From the NCBI GenBank assembly GCA_032622095.1, contig CP136068.1:1419607-1483606 (forward strand): a stretch of 64,000 nucleotides of DNA, written 5' to 3'. The position numbers and the translations under genes are program-made. The notes beneath the pieces were generated by a model, which was given only the letters and a program-made list of their open reading frames with translations, searched no databases and was not told where the DNA came from. The DNA comes from Siphonodentalium dalli. Taxonomy: Eukaryota > Mollusca > Scaphopoda > Gadilida > Siphonodentaliidae. Shown in pieces: positions 1-15,800 of the stretch. Within the stretch, counting starts at the first letter, position 1. Every line of letters starts with the position of its first letter.

Positions 1-3000
1 AATTATAAACCATAGTGGGTGTTATGGATGGAATTATAAACCATAGGGGGTGTTATGGTGGGAATTATAAACCATAGTGGGTGTTATGGAGGGAATTATA
101 AACCATAGTGGGTGTTATGGATGGAATTATAAACCATAGGGGGTGTTATGGAGGGAATTATAAACCATAGTGGGTGTTATGGAGGGAATTATAAACCATA
201 GTGGGTGTTATGGATGGAATTATAAACCATAGGGGGTGTTATGGATGGGAATTATAAACCATAGGGGGTGTTATGGAGGGAATTATAAACCATAGTGGGG
301 TGTTATGGAGGGAATTATAAACCATAGTGGGTGTTATGGATGGGAATTATAAACCATAGGGGGTGTTATGGAGGGAATTATAAACCATAGTGGGTGTTAT
401 GGATGGAATTATAAACCATAGTGGGTGTTATGGAGGGAATTATAAACCATAGGGGGGTGTTATGGAGGGAATTATAAACCAAAGTGGGTGTTATGGAGGG
501 AATTATAAACCATAGGGGGTGTTATGGAGGGAATTATAAACCATAGGGGGTGTTATGGAGGGAATTATAAACCATAGGGGGGTGTTATGGAGGGAATTAT
601 AAACCATAGTGAGTGTTATGGAGGGAATTATAAACCATAGGGGGGTGTTATGGAGGGAATTATAAACCATAGTGGGTGTTATGGAGGGAATTATAAACCA
701 TAGGGGGTGTTATGGAGGGAATTATAAACCATAGGGGGTGTTATGGAGGGAATTATAAACCATAGTGGGGTGTTATGGAGGGAATTATAAACCATAGGGG
801 GGTGTTATGGAGGGAATTATAAACCATAGGGGGGTGTTATGGAGGGAATTATAAACCATAGTGGGTGTTATGGATGGGAATTATAAACCATAGGGGGTGT
901 TATGGAGGAAATTATAAACCATAGTGGGTGTTATGGATGGAATTATAAACCATAGTGGGTGTTATGGAGGGAATTATAAACCATAGGGGGGTGTTATGGT
1001 GGGAATTATAAACCATAGTGGGGTGTTATGGAGGGAATTATAAACCATAGTGGGGTGTTATGGAGGGAATTATAAACCTTAGTGGGTGTTATGGAGGGAA
1101 TTATAAACCATAGTGGGGTGTTATGGAGGGAATTATAAACCATAGTGGGGTGTTATGGATGGAATTATAAACCTTAGTGGGTGTTATGGAGGGAATTATA
1201 AACCTTAGTGGGTGTTATGGAGGGAATTATAAACCATAGTGGGGTGTTATGGATGGAATTATAAACCATAGTGGGGTGTTATGGATGGAATTATAAACCA
1301 TAGTGGGTGTTATGGAGGGAATTATAAACCATAGTGGGTGTTATGGAGGGAATTATAAACCATAGTGGGTGTTATGGAGGGAATTATAAACCATAGTGGG
1401 TGTTATGGAGGGAATTATAAACCATAGGGGGTGTTATGGATGGAATTATAAACCATAGTGGGTGTTATGGATGGAATTATAAACCATAGGGGGTGTTATG
1501 GTGGGAATTATAAACCATAGGGGGGTGTTATGGAGGGAATTATAAACCATAGGGGGTGTTATGGAGGGAATTATAAACCATAGTGGGTGTTATGGAGGGA
1601 ATTATAAACCATAGTGGGTGTTATGGAGGGAATTATAAACCATAGGGGGGTGTTATGGAGGGAATTATAAACCATAGGGGGGTGTTATGGAGGGAATTAT
1701 AAACCATAGGGGGTGTTATGGAGGGAATTATAAACCATAGTGGGTGTTATGGAGGGAATTATAAACCATAGTGGGTGTTATGGAGGGAATTATAAACCAT
1801 AGGGGGTGTTATGGAGGGAATTATAAACCATAGGGGGTGTTATGGATGGAATTATAAACCATAGTGGGTGTTATGGATGGGAATTATAAACCATAGTGGG
1901 TGTTATGGAGGGAATTATCAACCATAGGGTGTGTTATGATGGGAATTATAAACCATAGTGGGTGTTATGGATGGGAATTATAAACCATAGGGGGGTGTTA
2001 TGGATGGAATTATAAACCATAGTGGGGTGTTATGGAGGGAATTATAAACCATAGGGGGGTGTTATGGAGGGAATTATCAACCATAGGGTGTGTTATGATG
2101 GGAATTATAAACCATAGGGGGGTGTTATGGATGGAATTATAAACCATAGTGGGGTGTTATGGAGGGAATTATAAACCATAGGGGGGTGTTATGGAGGGAA
2201 TTATCAACCATAGGGTGTGTTATGATGGGAATTATAAACCATAGTGGGTGTTATGGATGGGAATTATAAACCATAGGGGGGTGTTATGGAGGGAATTATA
2301 AACCATAGGGGGTGTTATGGAGGGAATTATAAACCATAGTGGGTGTTATGGATGGGAATTATAAACCATAGTGGGGTGTTATGGAGGGAATTATAAACCA
2401 TAGGGGGGTGTTATGGATGGAATTATAAACCATAGGGGGTGTTATGGATGGGAATTATAAACCATAGGGGGTGTTATGGATGGGAATTATAAACCATAGT
2501 GGGTGTTATGGATGGAATTATAAACCATAGGGGGTGTTATGGATGGAATTATAAACCATAGTGGGGTGTTATGGATGGAATTATAAACCATAGGGGGTGT
2601 TATGGAGGGAATTATAAACCATAGTGGGGTGTTATGGATGGAATTATAAACCATAGTGGGTGTTATGGATGGAATTATAAACCATAGGGGGTGTTATGGA
2701 GGGAATTATAAACCATAGTGGGTGTTATGGATGGAATTATAAACCATAGGGGGGGTGTTATGGATGGGAATTATAAACCATAGTGGGTGTTATGGATGGG
2801 AATTATAAACCATAGGGGGTGTTATGGAGGGAATTATAAACCATAGTGGGTGTTATGGATGGAATTATAAACCATAGGGGGGTGTTATGGATGGGAATTA
2901 TAAACCATAGGGGGTGTTATGGATGGGAATTATAAACCATAGTGGGTGTTATGGATGGAATTATAAACCATAGTGGGTGTTATGGAGGGAATTATAAACC

Positions 3001-5824
3001 ATAGTGGGTGTTATGGAGGGAATTATAAACCATAGGGGGGTGTTATGGAGGGAATTATAAACCATAGTGGGTGTTATGGAGGGAATTATAAACCATAGGG
3101 GGGTGTTATGGAGGGAATTATAAACCATAGGGGGGTGTTATGGAGGGAATTATAAACCATAGGGGGGTGTTATGGAGGGAATTATAAACCATAGGGGGGT
3201 GTTATGGAGGGAATTATAAACCATAGTGGGGTGTTATGGATGGAATTATAAACCATAGGGGGTGTTATGGATGGGAATTATAAACCATAGTGGGTGTTAT
3301 GGATGGAATTATAAACCATAGTGGGGTGTTATGGATGGAATTATAAACCATAGGGGGTGTTATGGAGGGAATTATAAACCATAGTGGGGTGTTATGGATG
3401 GAATTATAAACCATAGTGGGTGTTATGGGTGGAATTATAAACCATAGTGGGTGTTATGGATGGAATTATAAACCATAGGGGGGTGTTATGGAGGGAATTA
3501 TAAACCATAGTGGGTGTTATGGAGGGAATTATAAACCATAGTGGGTGTTATGGATGGAATTATAAACCATAGTGGGGTGTTATGGAGGGAATTATAAACC
3601 ATAGTGGGGTGTTATGGATGGAATTATAAACCATAGTGGGTGTTATGGTGGGAATTATAAACCATAGGGGGGTGTTATGGAGGGAATTATAAACCATAGG
3701 GGGTGTTATGGAGGTAATTATAAACCATAGGGGGTGTTATGGATGGGAATTATAAACCATAGGGGGTGTTATGGAGGGAATTATAAACCATAGGGGGGGT
3801 GTTATGGAGGGAATTATAAACCATAGGGGGTGTTATGGAGGGAATTATAAACCATAGGGGGTGTTATGGAGGGAATTATAAACCATAGTGGGTGTTATGG
3901 ATGGGAATTATAAACCATAGGGGGTGTTATGGATGGGAATTATAAACCATATGGGGTGTTATGGATGGAATTATAAACCATAGGGGGTGTTATGGATGGG
4001 AATTATAAACCATAGGGGGTGTTATGGAGGGAATTATAAACCATAGGGGGTGTTATGGAGGGAATTATAAACCATAGTGGGGTGTTATGGATGGGAATTA
4101 TAAACCATAGTGGGTGTTATGGATGGGAATTATAAACCATATGGGGTGTTATGGATGGAATTATAAACCATAGGGGGTGTTATGGTGGGAATTATAAACC
4201 ATAGTGGGTGTTATGGAGGGAATTATAAACCATAGTGGGTGTTATGGATGGGAATTATAAACCATAGTGGGGTGTTATGGAGGGAATTATAAACCATAGG
4301 GGGTGTTATGGATGGAATTATAAACCATAGTGGGGTGTTATGGATGGAATTATAAACCATAGGGGGTGTTATGGATGGAATTATAAACCATAGGGGGTGT
4401 TATGGATGGGAATTATAAACCATAGTGGGGTGTTATGGAGGGAATTATAAACCATAGTGGGGTGTTATGGAGGGAATTATAAACCATAGGGGGGTGTTAT
4501 GGAGGGAATTATAAACCATAGGGGGGTGTTATGGATGGAATTATAAACCATAGGGGGGTGTTATGGAGGGAATTATAAACCATAGGGGGGTGTTATGGAT
4601 GGAATTATAAACCATAGTGGGGTGTTATGGAGGGAATTATAAACCATAGGGGGTGTTATGGATGGAATTATAAACCATAGGGGGTGTTATGGATGGAATT
4701 ATAAACCATAGTGGGGTGTTATGGAGGGAATTATAAACCATAGGGGGTGTTATGGAGGGAATTATAAACCATAGGGGGTGTTATGGTGGGAATTATAAAC
4801 CATATGGGGTGTTATGGATGGAATTATAAACCATAGGGGGTGTTATGGAGGGAATTATAAACCATAGGGGGTGTTATGGAGGGAATTATAAACCATAGTG
4901 GGTGTTATGGATGGGAATTATAAACCATAGTGGGTGTTATGGAGGGAATTATAAACCATAGGGGGTGTTATGGAGGGAATTATAAACCATAGGGGGTGTT
5001 ATGGAGGGAATTATAAACCATAGGGGGTGTTATGGAGGGAATTATAAACCATAGGGGGTGTTATGGAGGGAATTATAAACCATAGGGGGTGTTATGGATG
5101 GAATTATAAACCATAGGGGGTGTTATGGAGGGAATTATAAACCATAGTGGGTGTTATGGAGGGAATTATAAACCATAGTGGGTGTTATGGATGGAATTAT
5201 AAACCATAGGGGGTGTTATGGATGGAATTATAAACCATAGGGGGTGTTATGGATGGAATTATAAACCATAGGGGGTGTTATGGAGGGAATTATAAACCAT
5301 AGGGGGTGTTATGGTGGGAATTATAAACCATAGGGGGTGTTATGGTGGGAATTATAAACCATAGTGGGTGTTATGGATGGGAATTATAAACCATAGTGGG
5401 TGTTATGGATGGGAATTATAAACCATAGGGGGTGTTATGGTGGGAATTATAAACCATAGGGGGTGTTATGGGGGGAATTATAAACCATAGTGGGTGTTAT
5501 GGAGGGAATTATAAACCATAGTGGGTGTTATGGATGGGAATTATAAACCATAGTGGGTGTTATGGATGGGAATTATAAACCATAGTGAGTGTTATGGAGG
5601 GAATTATAAACCATAGGGGGTGTTATGGAGGGAATTATAAACCATAGGGGGTGTTATGGATGGGAATTATAAACCATAGTGGGTGTTATGGTGGGAATTA
5701 TAAACCATAGTGGGTGTTATGGTGGGAATTATAAACCATAGTGGGTGTTATGGATGGGAATTATAAACCATAGGGGGTGTTATGGTGGGAATTATAAACC
5801 ATAGGGGGTGTTATGGATGGGAAT

Positions 5825-7137
5825 TATAAACCATAGTGGGTGTTATGGAGGGAATTATAAACCATAGGGGGGTGTTATGGAGGGAATTATAAACCATAGG
5901 GGGTGTTATGGATGGAATTATAAACCATAGGGGGGTGTTATGGAGGGAATTATAAACCATAGTGGGGTGTTATGGTGGGAATTATAAACCATAGGGGGTG
6001 TTATGGATGGAATTATAAACCATAGGGGGGTGTTATGGAGGGAATTATAAACCATAGGGGGTGTTATGGATGGAATTATAAACCATAGGGGGTGTTATGG
6101 AGGGAATTATAAACCATAGGGGGTGTTATGGATGGAATTATAAACCATAGGGGGTGTTATGGTGGGAATTATAAACCATAGTGGGTGTTATGGAGGGAAT
6201 TATAAACCATAGGGGGTGTTATGGAGGGAATTATAAACCATAGGGGGTGTTATGGTGGGAATTATAAACCATAGGGGGTGTTATGGAGGGAATTATAAAC
6301 CATAGGGGGGTGTTATGGAGGGAATTATAAACCATATGGGGTGTTATGGAGGGAATTATAAACCATAGTGGGGTGTTATGGAGGGAATTATCAACCATAG
6401 TGGGTGTTATGGAGGGAATTATAAACCATAGTGGGGTGTTATGGAGGGAATTATCAACCATAGTGGGTGTTATGGAGGGAATTATAAACCATAGGGGGTG
6501 TTATGGATGGAATTATAAACCATAGGGGGTGTTATGGAGGGAATTATAAACCATAGGGGGTGTTATGGAGGGAATTATAAACCATAGTGGGGTGTTATGG
6601 AGGGAATTATCAACCATAGTGGGTGTTATGGATGGAATTATAAACCATAGTGGGTGTTATGGTGGGAATTATAAACCATAGGGGGTGTTATGGAGGGAAT
6701 TATAAACCATAGTGGGTGTTATGGATGGAATTATAAACCATAGGGGGGTGTTATGGAGGGAATTATAAACCATAGTGGGTGTTATGGATGGAATTATAAA
6801 CCATAGTAGGTGTTATGGAGGGAATTATAAACCATAGTGGGTGTTATGGAGGGAATTATAAACCATAGTGGGGTGTTATGGAGGGAATTATAAACCATAG
6901 GGGGTGTTATGGAGGGAATTATAAACCATAGGGGGTGTTATGGAGGGAATTATAAACCATAGTGGGTGTTATGGATGGAATTATAAACCATAGTGGGTGT
7001 TATGGAGGGAATTATAAACCATAGTGGGTGTTATGGATGGAATTATAAACCATAGGGGGTGTTATGGAGGGAATTATAAACCATAGGGGGTGTTATGGAG
7101 GGAATTATAAACCATAGGGGGTGTTATGGATGGGAAT
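5825..7137 (+). repeat. 1,313 bp tandem duplication inside block A, copy 1
   Basis: The stretch holding the CATATGGGG unit (near 6,333) and two ATCAACC units is repeated exactly 1,313 bp further on; a 231-base segment at 6,231-6,461 is identical to 7,544-7,774. This copy carries a private TAGTAGG unit near 6,806 that reads TAGTGGG in the second copy, so the two copies have begun to diverge. Edges are estimated to within about one or two units. Confidence 0.75.
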
Positions 7138-8450
7138 TATAAACCATAGTGGGTGTTATGGAGGGAATTATAAACCATAGGGGGGTGTTATGGAGGGAAT
7201 TATAAACCATAGGGGGTGTTATGGATGGAATTATAAACCATAGGGGGGTGTTATGGAGGGAATTATAAACCATAGTGGGGTGTTATGGTGGGAATTATAA
7301 ACCATAGGGGGTGTTATGGATGGAATTATAAACCATAGGGGGGTGTTATGGAGGGAATTATAAACCATAGGGGGTGTTATGGATGGAATTATAAACCATA
7401 GGGGGTGTTATGGAGGGAATTATAAACCATAGGGGGTGTTATGGATGGAATTATAAACCATAGGGGGTGTTATGGTGGGAATTATAAACCATAGTGGGTG
7501 TTATGGAGGGAATTATAAACCATAGGGGGTGTTATGGAGGGAATTATAAACCATAGGGGGTGTTATGGTGGGAATTATAAACCATAGGGGGTGTTATGGA
7601 GGGAATTATAAACCATAGGGGGGTGTTATGGAGGGAATTATAAACCATATGGGGTGTTATGGAGGGAATTATAAACCATAGTGGGGTGTTATGGAGGGAA
7701 TTATCAACCATAGTGGGTGTTATGGAGGGAATTATAAACCATAGTGGGGTGTTATGGAGGGAATTATCAACCATAGTGGGTGTTATGGAGGGAATTATAA
7801 ACCATAGGGGGTGTTATGGATGGAATTATAAACCATAGGGGGTGTTATGGAGGGAATTATAAACCATAGGGGGTGTTATGGAGGGAATTATAAACCATAG
7901 TGGGGTGTTATGGAGGGAATTATCAACCATAGTGGGTGTTATGGATGGAATTATAAACCATAGTGGGTGTTATGGTGGGAATTATAAACCATAGGGGGTG
8001 TTATGGAGGGAATTATAAACCATAGTGGGTGTTATGGATGGAATTATAAACCATAGGGGGGTGTTATGGAGGGAATTATAAACCATAGTGGGTGTTATGG
8101 ATGGAATTATAAACCATAGTGGGTGTTATGGAGGGAATTATAAACCATAGTGGGTGTTATGGAGGGAATTATAAACCATAGTGGGGTGTTATGGAGGGAA
8201 TTATAAACCATAGGGGGTGTTATGGAGGGAATTATAAACCATAGGGGGTGTTATGGAGGGAATTATAAACCATAGTGGGTGTTATGGATGGAATTATAAA
8301 CCATAGTGGGTGTTATGGAGGGAATTATAAACCATAGTGGGTGTTATGGATGGAATTATAAACCATAGGGGGTGTTATGGAGGGAATTATAAACCATAGG
8401 GGGTGTTATGGAGGGAATTATAAACCATAGTGGGTGTTATGGAGGGAATT
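7138..8450 (+). repeat. 1,313 bp tandem duplication inside block A, copy 2
   Basis: This is the second copy of the segment starting near 5,825. Block B has only one equivalent (17,305-17,535 is identical to 7,544-7,774, offset 9,761). Block A therefore gained one copy, or block B lost one, after the A/B duplication. The change equals about 42 whole units, as expected from unequal crossover in register. Confidence 0.72.
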
Positions 8451-11400
8451 ATAAACCATAGGGGGTGTTATGGGGGGAATTATAAACCATAGGGGGTGTT
8501 ATGGAGGGAATTATAAACCATAGGGGGTGTTATGGTGGGAATTATAAACCATAGTGGGTGTTATGGAGGGAATTATAAACCATAGTGGGTGTTATGGATG
8601 GAATTATAAACCATAGGGGGTGTTATGGAGGGAATTATAAACCATAGTAGGTGTTATGGAGGGAATTATAAACCATAGTGGGTGTTATGGAGGGAATTAT
8701 AAACCATAGTGGGTGTTATGGATGGAATTATAAACCATAGTGGGTGTTATGGAGGGAATTATAAACCATAGTAGGTGTTATGGAGGGAATTATAAACCAT
8801 AGGGGGGTGTTATGGAGGGAATTATAAACCATAGTGGGGTGTTATGGAGGGAATTATAAACCATAGGGGGTGTTATGGAGGGAATTATAAACCATAGGGG
8901 GTGTTATGGAGGGAATTATAAACCATAGTGGGTGTTATGGATGGAATTATAAACCATAGTGGGTGTTATGGAGGGAATTATAAACCATAGTGGGTGTTAT
9001 GGATGGAATTATAAACCATAGGGGGTGTTATGGAGGGAATTATAAACCATAGTGGGTGTTATGGATGGAATTATAAACCATAGTGGGTGTTATGGAGGGA
9101 ATTATAAACCATAGGGGGTGTTATGGAGGGAATTATAAACCATAGGGGGTGTTATGGAGGGAATTATAAACCATAGGGGGTGTTATGGAGGGAATTATAA
9201 ACCATAGGGGGTGTTATGGTGGGAATTATAAACCATAGGGGGTGTTATGGAGGGAATTATAAACCATAGGGGGTGTTATGGATGGAATTATAAACCATAG
9301 TGGATGTTATGGAGGGAATTATAAACCATAGGGGGTGTTATGGAGGGAATTATAAACCATAGGGGGTGTTATGGAGGGAATTATAAACCATAGGGGGTGT
9401 TATGGTGGGAATTATAAACCATAGTGGGTGTTATGGAGGGAATTATAAACCATAGTGGGGTGTTATGGTGGGAATTATAAACCATAGGGGGGTGTTATGG
9501 AGGGAATTATAAACCATAGTGGGTGTTATGGTGGGAATTATAAACCATAGGGGGTGTTATGGAGGGAATTATAAACCATAGTGGGTGTTATGGATGGAAT
9601 TATAAACCATAGGGGGTGTTATGGAGGGAATTATAAACCATAGGGGGTGTTATGGATGGAATTATAAACCATAGTGGGTGTTATGGAGGGAATTATAAAC
9701 CATAGTGGGTGTTATGGATGGAATTATAAACCATAGTGGGTGTTATGGTGGGAATTATAAACCATAGTGGGTGTTATGGTGGGAATTATAAACCATAGGG
9801 GGTGTTATGGAGGGAATTATAAACCATAGTGGGTGTTATGGAGGGAATTATAAACCATAGTGGGTGTTATGGTGGGAATTATAAACCATAGGGGGTGTTA
9901 TGGTGGGAATTATAAACCATAGTGGGTGTTATGGAGGGAATTATAAACCATAGTGGGTGTTATGGAGGGAATTATAAACCATAGTGGGTGTTATGGAGGG
10001 AATTATAAACCATAGTGGGTGTTATGGTGGGAATTATAAACCATAGGGGGTGTTATGGAGGGAATTATAAACCATAGTGGGTGTTATGGAGGGAATTATA
10101 AACCATAGTGGGTGTTATGGAGGGAATTATAAACCATAGGGGGTGTTATGGTGGGAATTATAAACCATAGTGGGTGTTATGGTGGGAATTATAAACCATA
10201 GTGGGTGTTATGGTGGGAATTATAAACCATAAGGGGTGTTATGGAGGGAATTATAAACCATAGTGGGTGTTATGGAGGGAATTATAAACCATAGTGGGTG
10301 TTATGGAGGGAATTATAAACCATAGGGGGTGTTATGGTGGGAATTATAAACCATAGTGGGTGTTATGGTGGGAATTATAAACCATAGTGGGTGTTATGGA
10401 GGGAATTATAAACCATAGTGGGTGTTATGGATGGAATTATAAACCATAGTGGGTGTTATGGAGGGAATTATAAACCATAGTGGGGGTTATGGTGGGAATT
10501 ATAAACCATAGGGGGTGTTATGGAGGGAATTATAAACCATAGTGGGTGTTATGGAGGGAATTATAAACCATAGTGGGTGTTATGGATGGGAATTATAAAC
10601 CATAGTGGGTGTTATGGATGGGAATTATAAACCATAGTGGGTGTTATGGATGGGAATTATAAACCATAGTGGGGTGTTATGGAGGGAATTATAAACCATA
10701 GTGGGTGTTATGGATGGGAATTATAAACCATAGTGGGTGTTATGGATGGGAATTATAAACCATAGTGGGTGTTATGGAGGGAATTATAAACCATAGTGGG
10801 TGTTATGGAGGGAATTATAAACCATAGTGGGTGTTATGGATGGGAATTATAAACCATAGTGGGTGTTATGGATGGGAATTATAAACCATAGTGGGTGTTA
10901 TGGATGGGAATTATAAACCATAGTGGGTGTTATGGATGGGAATTATAAACCATAGTGGGTGTTATGGATGGAATTATAAACCATAGGGGGTGTTATGGAG
11001 GGAATTATAAACCATAGGGGGTGTTATGGATGGGAATTATAAACCATAGGGGGTGTTATGGAGGGAATTATAAACCATAGGGGGTGTTATGGAGGGAATT
11101 ATAAACCATAGTGGGTGTTATGGAGGGAATTATAAACCATAGTGGGGTGTTATGGATGGGAATTATAAACCATAGTGGGTGTTATGGAGGGAATTATAAA
11201 CTATAGGGGGTGTTACGGTGGGAATTATAAACCATAGGGGGGTGTTATGGAGGGAATTATAAACCATAGGGGGTGTTATGGTGGGAATTATAAACCATAG
11301 GGGGGTGTTATGGAGGGAATTATAAACCATAGGGGGTGTTATGGAGGGAATTATAAACCATAGGGGGTGTTATGGTGGGAATTATAAACCATAGTGGGGT

Positions 11401-12840
11401 GTTATGGTTGGAATTATAAACCATAGGGGGGTGTTATGGAGGGAATTATAAACCATAGGGGGTGTTATGGTGGGAATTATAAACCATAGTGGGTGTTATG
11501 GATGGAATTATAAACCATAGGGGGTGTTATGGAGGGAATTATAAACCATAGGGGGTGTTATGGAGGGAATTATAAACCATAGGGGGTGTTATGGTGGGAA
11601 TTATAAACCATAGTGGGTGTTATGGATGGAATTATAAACCATAGTGGGTGTTATGGATGGGAATTATAAACAATAGTGGGTGTTATGGATGGGAATTATA
11701 AACCATAGTGGGTGTTATGGTGGGAATTATAAACCATAGTGGGTGTTATGGATGGGAATTATAAACCATAGTGGGTGTTATGGATGGGAATTATAAACCA
11801 TAGGGGGTGTTATGGACGGAATTATAAACCATAGGGGGTGTTATGGATGGGAATTATAAACCATAGGGGGGGTGTTATGGAGGGAATTATAAACCATAGG
11901 GGGTGTTATGGAGGGAATTATAAACCATAGTGGGTGTTATGGTGGGAATTATAAACCATAGTGGGTGTTATGGATGGAATTATAAACCATAGTGGGTGTT
12001 ATGGATGGGAATTATAAACCATAGGGGGTGTTATGGATGGGAATTATAAACCATAGGGGGGTGTTATGGAGGGAATTATAAACCATAGGGGGTGTTATGG
12101 AGGGAATTATAAACCATAGGGGGTGTTATGGAGGGAATTATAAACCATAGGGGGTGTTATGGATGGGAATTATAAACCATAGGGGGGGTGTTATGGAGGG
12201 AATTATAAACCATAGGGGGTGTTATGGATGGGAATTATAAACCATAGGGGGGGTGTTATGGAGGGAATTATAAACCATAGTGGGTGTTATGGATGGGAAT
12301 TATAAACCATAGGGGGTGTTATGGATGGAATTATAAACCATAGTGGGTGTTATGGATGGGAATTATAAACCATAGGGGGTGTTATGGATGGAATTATAAA
12401 CCATAGTGGGTGTTATGGATGGGAATTATAAACCATAGGGGGGGTGTTATGGAGGGAATTATAAACCATAGGGGGTGTTATGGAGGGAATTATAAACCAT
12501 AGGGGGTGTTATGGAGGGAATTATAAACCATAGTGGGTGTTATGGATGGGAATTATAAACCATAGGGGGTGTTATGGTGGGAATTATAAACCATAGTGGG
12601 TGTTATGGATGGAATTATAAACCATAGTGGGTGTTATGGAGGGAATTATAAACCATAGGGGGTGTTATGGATGGAATTATAAACCATAGTGGGTGTTATG
12701 GATGGGAATTATAAACCATAGTGGGTGTTATGGAGGGAATTATAAACCATAGGGGGTGTTATGGAGGGAATTATAAACCATAGGGGGTGTTATGGAGGGA
12801 ATTATAAACCATAGGGGGTGTTATGGAGGGAATTATAAAC

Positions 12841-15800
12841 CATAGGGGGTGTTATGGATGGAATTATAAACCATAGTGGGTGTTATGGATGGGAATTATA
12901 AACCATAGTGGGTGTTATGGAGGGAATTATCAACCATAGGGTGTGTTATGATGGGAATTATAAACCATAGTGGGTGTTATGGATGGGAATTATAAACCAT
13001 AGGGGGGTGTTATGGATGGAATTATAAACCATAGTGGGGTGTTATGGAGGGAATTATAAACCATAGGGGGGTGTTATGGAGGGAATTATCAACCATAGGG
13101 TGTGTTATGATGGGAATTATAAACCATAGGGGGGTGTTATGGATGGAATTATAAACCATAGTGGGGTGTTATGGAGGGAATTATAAACCATAGGGGGGTG
13201 TTATGGAGGGAATTATCAACCATAGGGTGTGTTATGATGGGAATTATAAACCATAGTGGGTGTTATGGATGGGAATTATAAACCATAGGGGGGTGTTATG
13301 GAGGGAATTATAAACCATAGGGGGTGTTATGGAGGGAATTATAAACCATAGTGGGTGTTATGGATGGGAATTATAAACCATAGTGGGGTGTTATGGAGGG
13401 AATTATAAACCATTGGGGGGTGTTATGGATGGAATTATAAACCATAGGGGGTGTTATGGATGGGAATTATAAACCATAGGGGGTGTTATGGATGGGAATT
13501 ATAAACCATAGTGGGTGTTATGGATGGAATTATAAACCATAGGGGGTGTTATGGATGGAATTATAAACCATAGTGGGGTGTTATGGATGGAATTATAAAC
13601 CATAGGGGGTGTTATGGAGGGAATTATAAACCATAGTGGGGTGTTATGGATGGAATTATAAACCATAGTGGGTGTTATGGATGGAATTATAAACCATAGG
13701 GGGTGTTATGGAGGGAATTATAAACCATAGTGGGTGTTATGGATGGAATTATAAACCATAGGGGGGTGTTATGGATGGGAATTATAAACCATAGTGGGTG
13801 TTATGGATGGGAATTATAAACCATAGGGGGTGTTATGGAGGGAATTATAAACCATAGTGGGTGTTATGGATGGAATTATAAACCATAGGGGGGTGTTATG
13901 GATGGGAATTATAAACCATAGGGGGTGTTATGGATGGGAATTATAAACCATAGTGGGTGTTATGGATGGAATTATAAACCATAGTGGGTGTTATGGAGGG
14001 AATTATAAACCATAGTGGGTGTTATGGAGGGAATTATAAACCATAGGGGGGTGTTATGGAGGGAATTATAAACCATAGTGGGTGTTATGGAGGGAATTAT
14101 AAACCATAGGGGGGTGTTATGGAGGGAATTATAAACCATAGGGGGGTGTTATGGAGGGAATTATAAACCATAGGGGGGTGTTATGGAGGGAATTATAAAC
14201 CATAGGGGGGTGTTATGGATGGAATTATAAACCATAGTGGGGTGTTATGGATGGAATTATAAACCATAGGGGGTGTTATGGATGGGAATTATAAACCATA
14301 GTGGGTGTTATGGATGGAATTATAAACCATAGTGGGGTGTTATGGATGGAATTATAAACCATAGGGGGTGTTATGGAGGGAATTATAAACCATAGTGGGG
14401 TGTTATGGATGGAATTATAAACCATAGTGGGTGTTATGGATGGAATTATAAACCATAGTGGGTGTTATGGATGGAATTATAAACCATAGGGGGGTGTTAT
14501 GGAGGGAATTATAAACCATAGTGGGTGTTATGGAGGGAATTATAAACCATAGTGGGTGTTATGGATGGAATTATAAACCATAGTGGGGTGTTATGGAGGG
14601 AATTATAAACCATAGTGGGGTGTTATGGATGGAATTATAAACCATAGTGGGTGTTATGGTGGGAATTATAAACCATAGGGGGGTGTTATGGAGGGAATTA
14701 TAAACCATAGGGGGTGTTATGGAGGGAATTATAAACCATAGGGGGTGTTATGGATGGGAATTATAAACCATAGGGGGTGTTATGGAGGGAATTATAAACC
14801 ATAGGGGGGTGTTATGGAGGGAATTATAAACCATAGGGGGTGTTATGGAGGGAATTATAAACCATAGGGGGTGTTATGGAGGGAATTATAAACCATAGTG
14901 GGTGTTATGGATGGGAATTATAAACCATAGGGGGTGTTATGGATGGGAATTATAAACCATATGGGGTGTTATGGATGGCATTATAAACCATAGGGGGTGT
15001 TATGGATGGGAATTATAAACCATAGGGGGTGTTATGGAGGGAATTATAAACCATAGGGGGTGTTATGGAGGGAATTATAAACCATAGTGGGGTGTTATGG
15101 ATGGGAATTATAAACCATAGTGGGTGTTATGGATGGGAATTATAAACCATATGGGGTGTTATGGATGGAATTATAAACCATAGGGGGTGTTATGGTGGGA
15201 ATTATAAACCATAGTGGGTGTTATGGAGGGAATTATAAACCATAGTGGGTGTTATGGATGGGAATTATAAACCATAGTGGGGTGTTATGGAGGGAATTAT
15301 AAACCATAGGGGGTGTTATGGATGGAATTATAAACCATAGTGGGGTGTTATGGATGGAATTATAAACCATAGGGGGTGTTATGGATGGAATTATAAACCA
15401 TAGGGGGTGTTATGGATGGGAATTATAAACCATAGTGGGGTGTTATGGAGGGAATTATAAACCATAGTGGGGTGTTATGGAGGGAATTATAAACCATAGG
15501 GGGGTGTTATGGAGGGAATTATAAACCATAGGGGGGTGTTATGGATGGAATTATAAACCATAGGGGGGTGTTATGGAGGGAATTATAAACCATAGGGGGG
15601 TGTTATGGATGGAATTATAAACCATAGTGGGGTGTTATGGAGGGAATTATAAACCATAGGGGGTGTTATGGATGGAATTATAAACCATAGTGGGGTGTTA
15701 TGGAGGGAATTATAAACCATAGGGGGTGTTATGGAGGGAATTATAAACCATAGGGGGTGTTATGGTGGGAATTATAAACCATATGGGGTGTTATGGATGG

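Larger units (their letters stand above)
1830..12840 (+). repeat. Higher-order block A (~11.0 kb) of the array
   Basis: Block A is defined by rare variant units that recur in the same order in block B. Three units with ATCAACC followed by a GTGTTATGATGGG-type spacer sit at 1,921, 2,080 and 2,207 (spacing 159 and 127 bp). They recur at 12,933, 13,092 and 13,219 with the same spacing, an offset of 11,012. Later shared markers are the TAGTAGG unit (8,645 and 8,769 in A), TAGTGGATG (9,298), AAACAATAG (c at 11,671) and TATGGACGGA (11,811). Boundaries are approximate because the flanking units are ordinary. Confidence 0.75.
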
